NCBI GenBank assembly: GCA_951812925.1
Contig: OX638372.1
Coordinates: 4,774,001 to 4,838,000 of the forward strand
Source: Calliopum simillimum
Taxonomy: Eukaryota > Arthropoda > Insecta > Diptera > Lauxaniidae
Length of the DNA stretch: 64,000 bases
Reading direction: 5' to 3'
Shown: piece after piece, positions 59,751-64,000 of the stretch
Position numbering within the stretch: position 1 is the first letter of the stretch
How the letters are laid out: every line of letters starts with the position of its first letter
The notes under the pieces: generated by a model
Told to the model about the DNA's origin: nothing
Databases searched by the model: none
Seen by the model: the letters and a program-made list of their open reading frames with translations, nothing else
Translations under genes and position numbers: made by a program

Positions 59751-60446
59751 CCCTCTACAACCCGCACATATGGGTCATTTTTACCCTTTTCTTAAAAAGG
59801 TACAAAAATGACACATAAACTAGGAGAATTTTGAGTCAGTATGAATACAGGAATATTTGCTATACAATTTCAATACTAGTTGATGAACACTAAAAAGTCA
59901 AAATTTCATCCCGAAAGCACAAAAATCGTTAAAATCAACAAGGACTTCTCACAATCAATATGTTCCATATTTCACCCCACTGTAAAACTCTGAAACTACA
60001 TTTTGGATAAAACTCGATCTTACAAGACAATAACAAAATCACACAAGGATCATTTTCCTCGAACATATTAATCCGCTATATCCAATTTTTAAGGGTCTTT
60101 TCGACCCCTATTCGAAAAAACTGGTCTATAATGGGTTAAAGAATTATACAAAAAAAAAAAAAATCTACGCAAAAGTTTCATTAGGAGTTACCAAAGACAA
60201 AAAATTCTTAAAGCTTAAGCATGTCAGGGATGTAAAAAATATGCAATATGAGGAGCCCTAATTGATTTTAACGATTTTTTGGGTTTCGGGAAAAAATTTT
60301 GACTTTTTAGTGTTCAGCAACTAGTTCTGAAATTTTGTAGCAAATATTTCTGTAGTTCAAACTCAATACTCCCGTGTTTTAGGTGTAATTTTTGAACCTT
60401 TTTGAGAAATGGTCAAAAATGACCCATTTGTGGGGGATGTAGAGGG
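59751..60446. mobile_element. piggyBac-type foldback MITE
   Basis: TTAA lies on both sides (59747-59750 and 60447-60450). The ends are CCCTCTACAACCCGCACAT and, inverted, TGTGGGGGATGTAGAGGG. The arms go on to pair through TGGGTCATTTTT, CACTAAAAAGTCAAAATTT and AAAATCGTTAAAATCAA. TTAA duplication with CCC termini is the piggyBac rule. About 696 bases, no transposase. It could have been moved by a piggyBac-like enzyme, but no link to the relic at 34381 can be shown, because that copy's ends are not visible. Confidence 0.93.
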
Positions 60447-60450
60447 TTAA

Positions 60451-62514
60451 AGTTCTCCACAAAAACATTTCCCTTAACATCCTTCATAACTCTTCAGAAG
60501 GCATGATATATCTCAGATGTAAGGATCGTAAAATTTAGTGTGTCGACTCAACATATGTATAGAAAACTTCAAAGACCGATTAAAAAAATTTCAACCTGAT
60601 CCAGAAAATCGGGAAAACACGTATAACTTATTTTTAGCCATATTTTCAGAATATATTGATTTATTTCAATTGTGCAAAATCGTCTTGGACGGTGTTATAG
60701 TATTGACGGTGTTTATATTAAAATAATGTGAGTTCTTGTATTTTAGGGACAAAACCCGACGTTTTTTCTTTTTATACTTAAATTTGCCTGAAAAATTTTC
60801 TATGTGTAACTACCTGCCAGCACTGGGTGCCCCCAGACTAACTTAACATCTCATTAACTTTAAGCGCAAGGACGCTCTGCCGCGTACATCAGTGGACGCA
60901 AGCGGTTTAAGACAACAGCAACTCATTTAAATGAAGAAGAAGAAGAAGAAAAAACCAAAAACAAAAAAAACCTCTGACAGCATCGCTCACATGCAAATGA
61001 TGCTGTTTATAGCAGATATACAGTAAGCACAAATACACACGCAAAAGAAGAAAGTCAAAAAGTGCACTGCAAATGTAAAGAGATATGATAACGTAACAGT
61101 GTGTGTGTGCGTAGGACTTTTTGTTCGTAGGTATGATGCTGCCTGAAATGCATTTTTTAATTTCTTACACTTTTTCGTTACTTCTTTTACACACATACTG
61201 TACACACACACTGAAGTGTCTTTTGTTGAATAGTTAAGTTTGTTTAGAGTGAACTTGGACAGCTGAAGATTTTTCGTTTTTTTTAATTGTATGCAAAGTA
61301 TTTTGCACTTTTGAGCAAGGCTACGTCTTGAAAGGGTTAAGCACTGCTTATGCATAAGCAGTGAATTAAGTTTATTTAGTTTACTTCAGGTGTATAACAC
61401 ATAAATCACAGCATTCTTAGTGAAAACTTTAAGAGCATAATTAAGGGGGTGGAGGTAGGAAAAGCCTTTTAATATATGAAAATTAAAGCTAATTATTCCA
61501 CAATTAAAGTCAGCATCAAAAGAAAAAAACCCCGAAATGAAATAAACAAGTAGCACACTGTTCACTAATGACACCTAATGAAATCTACAAGTAAAGTAAA
61601 TCAGAAAAAAAGAAAAAACGTATCCTTCGTGCAAACGAGAATGCAAAATAAAAAAGATGAGAGCATTCCGTCACCACGATTAACCCATTTCAAAAGTCAT
61701 TTGGGAAGCGTCATAGTGTGAACAAAAGTTGTACTCACGTTCACTCAATTATTTAATTCAAGCTTTATTGCTTGCTACTGCGACAAAAGCTAAGGGGGCA
61801 CATACAGCAAAAAAATAAGAAAAAAAAACACAAAGTACCCACTTCATCACGCATTCCAGTCATCATCGTCCGAAAACAAAGATGACGTCCAGCTGACAAA
61901 ATGAATGGCATAAAATACAAAAAACGAAACGAAAAAGAAAACATTTAAGAAATGCTAAAAACTGAAACGGGACAAAAATGTTAATCCATTGCGAAAAAAA
62001 AAAATTCCGAACAAACGAATATGCTGGGGTTATGGTAGGGGACAGCACATCTGAGGTATATAACCTTTTGAAATGAAAAATTTGCTCATGTTTTATTTAA
62101 TTTTTCTATGTTGTTGTTGCTGTTTTTTTTTGCTTGCAAACCCTTTTGGAAACAGCTCCCTTTATTTGTGGAACATATTTTGATGCTGTTTTGATGAAAA
62201 TCCTGATGACACTTTTTTTTTTGCAGAAAATTTCAAAAGTTAATATGAAAGCGTAATTTTTAATCCCTAAAAAAATAAAGAAAAAAAAAGAAAAACATCA
62301 AAACGTTAAAAATGCAAAACTTTTAATTAACACGATGTACATTGAATAAAGAAAAAGGGTGAACGCTGCAAAATGTGGGTGCTAAGCCGAAAGGCGAAAA
62401 TATGTTTTATTCTGAATACATGCAACAATGGCGTCTAATTGTTTCAAAGGAAACTGCTTTATAATTTGTTACAATTCCCTAACTAGGGAAAATGCTGGAG
62501 AATCGCCAATCAAT
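60451..62514. other. Spacer, no gene recognised
   Basis: AT-rich with GAAGAAGAAGAAGAAG near 60933 and short GT and CA runs near 61098 and 61200. The open frames here show no domains. Confidence 0.4.
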
Positions 62515-63925
62515 TCAATTCATTTTAACTGAATTCATTTTATTCGAAATAATTCAATTCAATTCAATTCAATTCAATTCAATTCAATTCAATTCAATTC
62601 AGTTCAGTTCAGTTCAGTTCAATTCAATTTAATTCAATTCAATTCAATTCAATTCAATTCAATTCAATTCAATTCAATTCAATTCAATTTTCAATTCAAT
62701 TCAATTCAATTCAATTCAATTCAATTCAATTCAATTCAATTCAATTCAATTCAATTCAATTCAATTCAATTCAATTCAATTCAATTCAATTCAATTCAAT
62801 TCAATTCAATTCAATTCAATTCAATTCAATTCAATTCAATTCAATTCAATTCAATTCAATTCAATTCAATTCAATTCAATTCAATTCAATTCAATTCAAT
62901 TCAATTCAATTCAATTCAATTCAATTCAATTCAATTCAATTCAATTCAATTCAATTCAATTCAATTCAATTCAATTCAATTCAATTCAATTCAATTCAAT
63001 TCAATTCAATTCAATTCAATTCAATTCAATTCAATTCAATTCAATTCAATTCAATTCAATTCAATTCAATTCAATTCAATTCAATTCAATTCAATTCAAT
63101 TCAATTCAATTCAATTCAATTCAATTCAATTCAATTCAATTCAATTCAATTCAATTCAATTCAATTCAATTCAATTCAATTCAATTCAATTCAATTCAAT
63201 TCAATTCAATTCAATTCAATTCAATTCAATTCAATTCAATTCAATTCAATTCAATTCAATTCAATTCAATTCAATTCAATTCAATTCAATTCAATTCAAT
63301 TCAATTCAATTCAATTCAATTCAATTCAATTCAATTCAATTCAATTCAATTCAATTCAATTCAATTCAATTCAATTCAATTCAATTCAATTCAATTCAAT
63401 TCAATTCAATTCAATTCAATTCAATTCAATTCAATTCAATTCAATTCAATTCAATTCAATTCAATTCAATTCAATTCAATTCAATTCAATTCAATTCAAT
63501 TCAATTCAATTCAATTCAATTCAATTCAATTCAATTCAATTCAATTCAATTCAATTCAATTCAATTCAATTCAATTCAATTCAATTCAATTCAATTCAAT
63601 TCAATTCAATTCAATTCAATTCAATTCAATTCAATTCAATTCAATTCAATTCAATTCAATTCAATTCAATTCAATTCAATTCAATTCAATTCAATTCAAT
63701 TCAATTCAATTCAATTCAATTCAATTCAATTCAATTCAATTCAATTCAATTCAATTCAATTCAATTCAATTCAATTCAATTCAATTCAATTCAATTCAAT
63801 TCAATTCAATTCAATTCAATTCAATTCAATTCAATTCAATTCAATTCAATTCAATTCAATTCAATTCAATTCAATTCAATTCAATTCAATTCAATATTCA
63901 ATTCAGTTCAATTCATTTCAGTTTT
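62515..63925. repeat. Very long (AATTC)n pentanucleotide array
   Basis: Some 1.4 kb of AATTC repeat, about 270 units. The first 200 bases carry variants (TTCAG units at 62600-62620, a phase shift near 62689), then it runs almost perfectly to 63894. On the other strand the unit is TTGAA, close to the TTGAG and TTGA arrays elsewhere in the window. Confidence 0.98.
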
Positions 63926-64000
63926 AATTTCAATTTCCCAGAAGCTTGAATATTTTGTGGAATTTACAATCACTTCGTTATTCTATCAACTCAGTCTGGA
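63926..64000. other. Window end, unassigned
   Basis: Short AT-rich piece after the array. Nothing seen. Confidence 0.3.

Overview
This window reads as non-coding DNA of a higher fly (Diptera, Brachycera). No intact protein-coding gene, rRNA or functional tRNA can be supported anywhere in the 64 kb. Pointers to a fly are the AT-rich background, strings such as TTGTTGTTGCTGCTG and CATACATACATAC, a mini-me-like core (TATATATATTCTTGATCAGCG followed by GTCTGTCTGTC) near 55.86 kb, and the mix of piggyBac, pogo, hAT and LINE relics with foldback MITEs. Family or genus cannot be decided. The stretch is either intergenic or deep inside a large intron of a repeat-rich genome.

Layout. 0-10 kb: two diverged members of one long foldback family (590-1517, 4743-5697), a degenerate TTGA field, a 1.4-kb hAT-type foldback with a perfect 8-bp target duplication (7585-9002) and a long (TTGA)n array. 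12.9-15.2 kb: a nest of small foldbacks, including two copies of a 263-bp MITE. 15.8-16.2 kb: a decayed pogo-like helix-turn-helix gene. 18.6-20.2 kb: a TA-flanked element with another foldback nested in it. 22.3-24.5 kb: a degenerate tandem field and an element carrying tRNA-like boxes. 28-36 kb: a third copy of the 263-bp MITE, further foldbacks, and a piggyBac-like transposase pseudogene split by an 858-bp TA-flanked foldback. 42-48 kb: a GGAAATAAAGCC-repeat element, a short hAT MITE with an 8-bp target duplication, and a LINE reverse-transcriptase scrap. 53.4-55.8 kb: a pogo-like element with its own terminal repeats, a dead DDE-domain relic and an LTR-like insertion. 57.6-63.9 kb: a (TTGAG)n array, a TTAA-flanked piggyBac-type MITE and a 1.4-kb (AATTC)n array.

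No genes here work together as a pathway. What the sequence records is repeated transposon invasion, nesting and decay, plus expansion of related short repeats: TTGA, TTGAG and, on the other strand, TTGAA. All element calls rest on inverted or direct repeats read by eye, on target duplications and on short protein motifs. No database search was possible.
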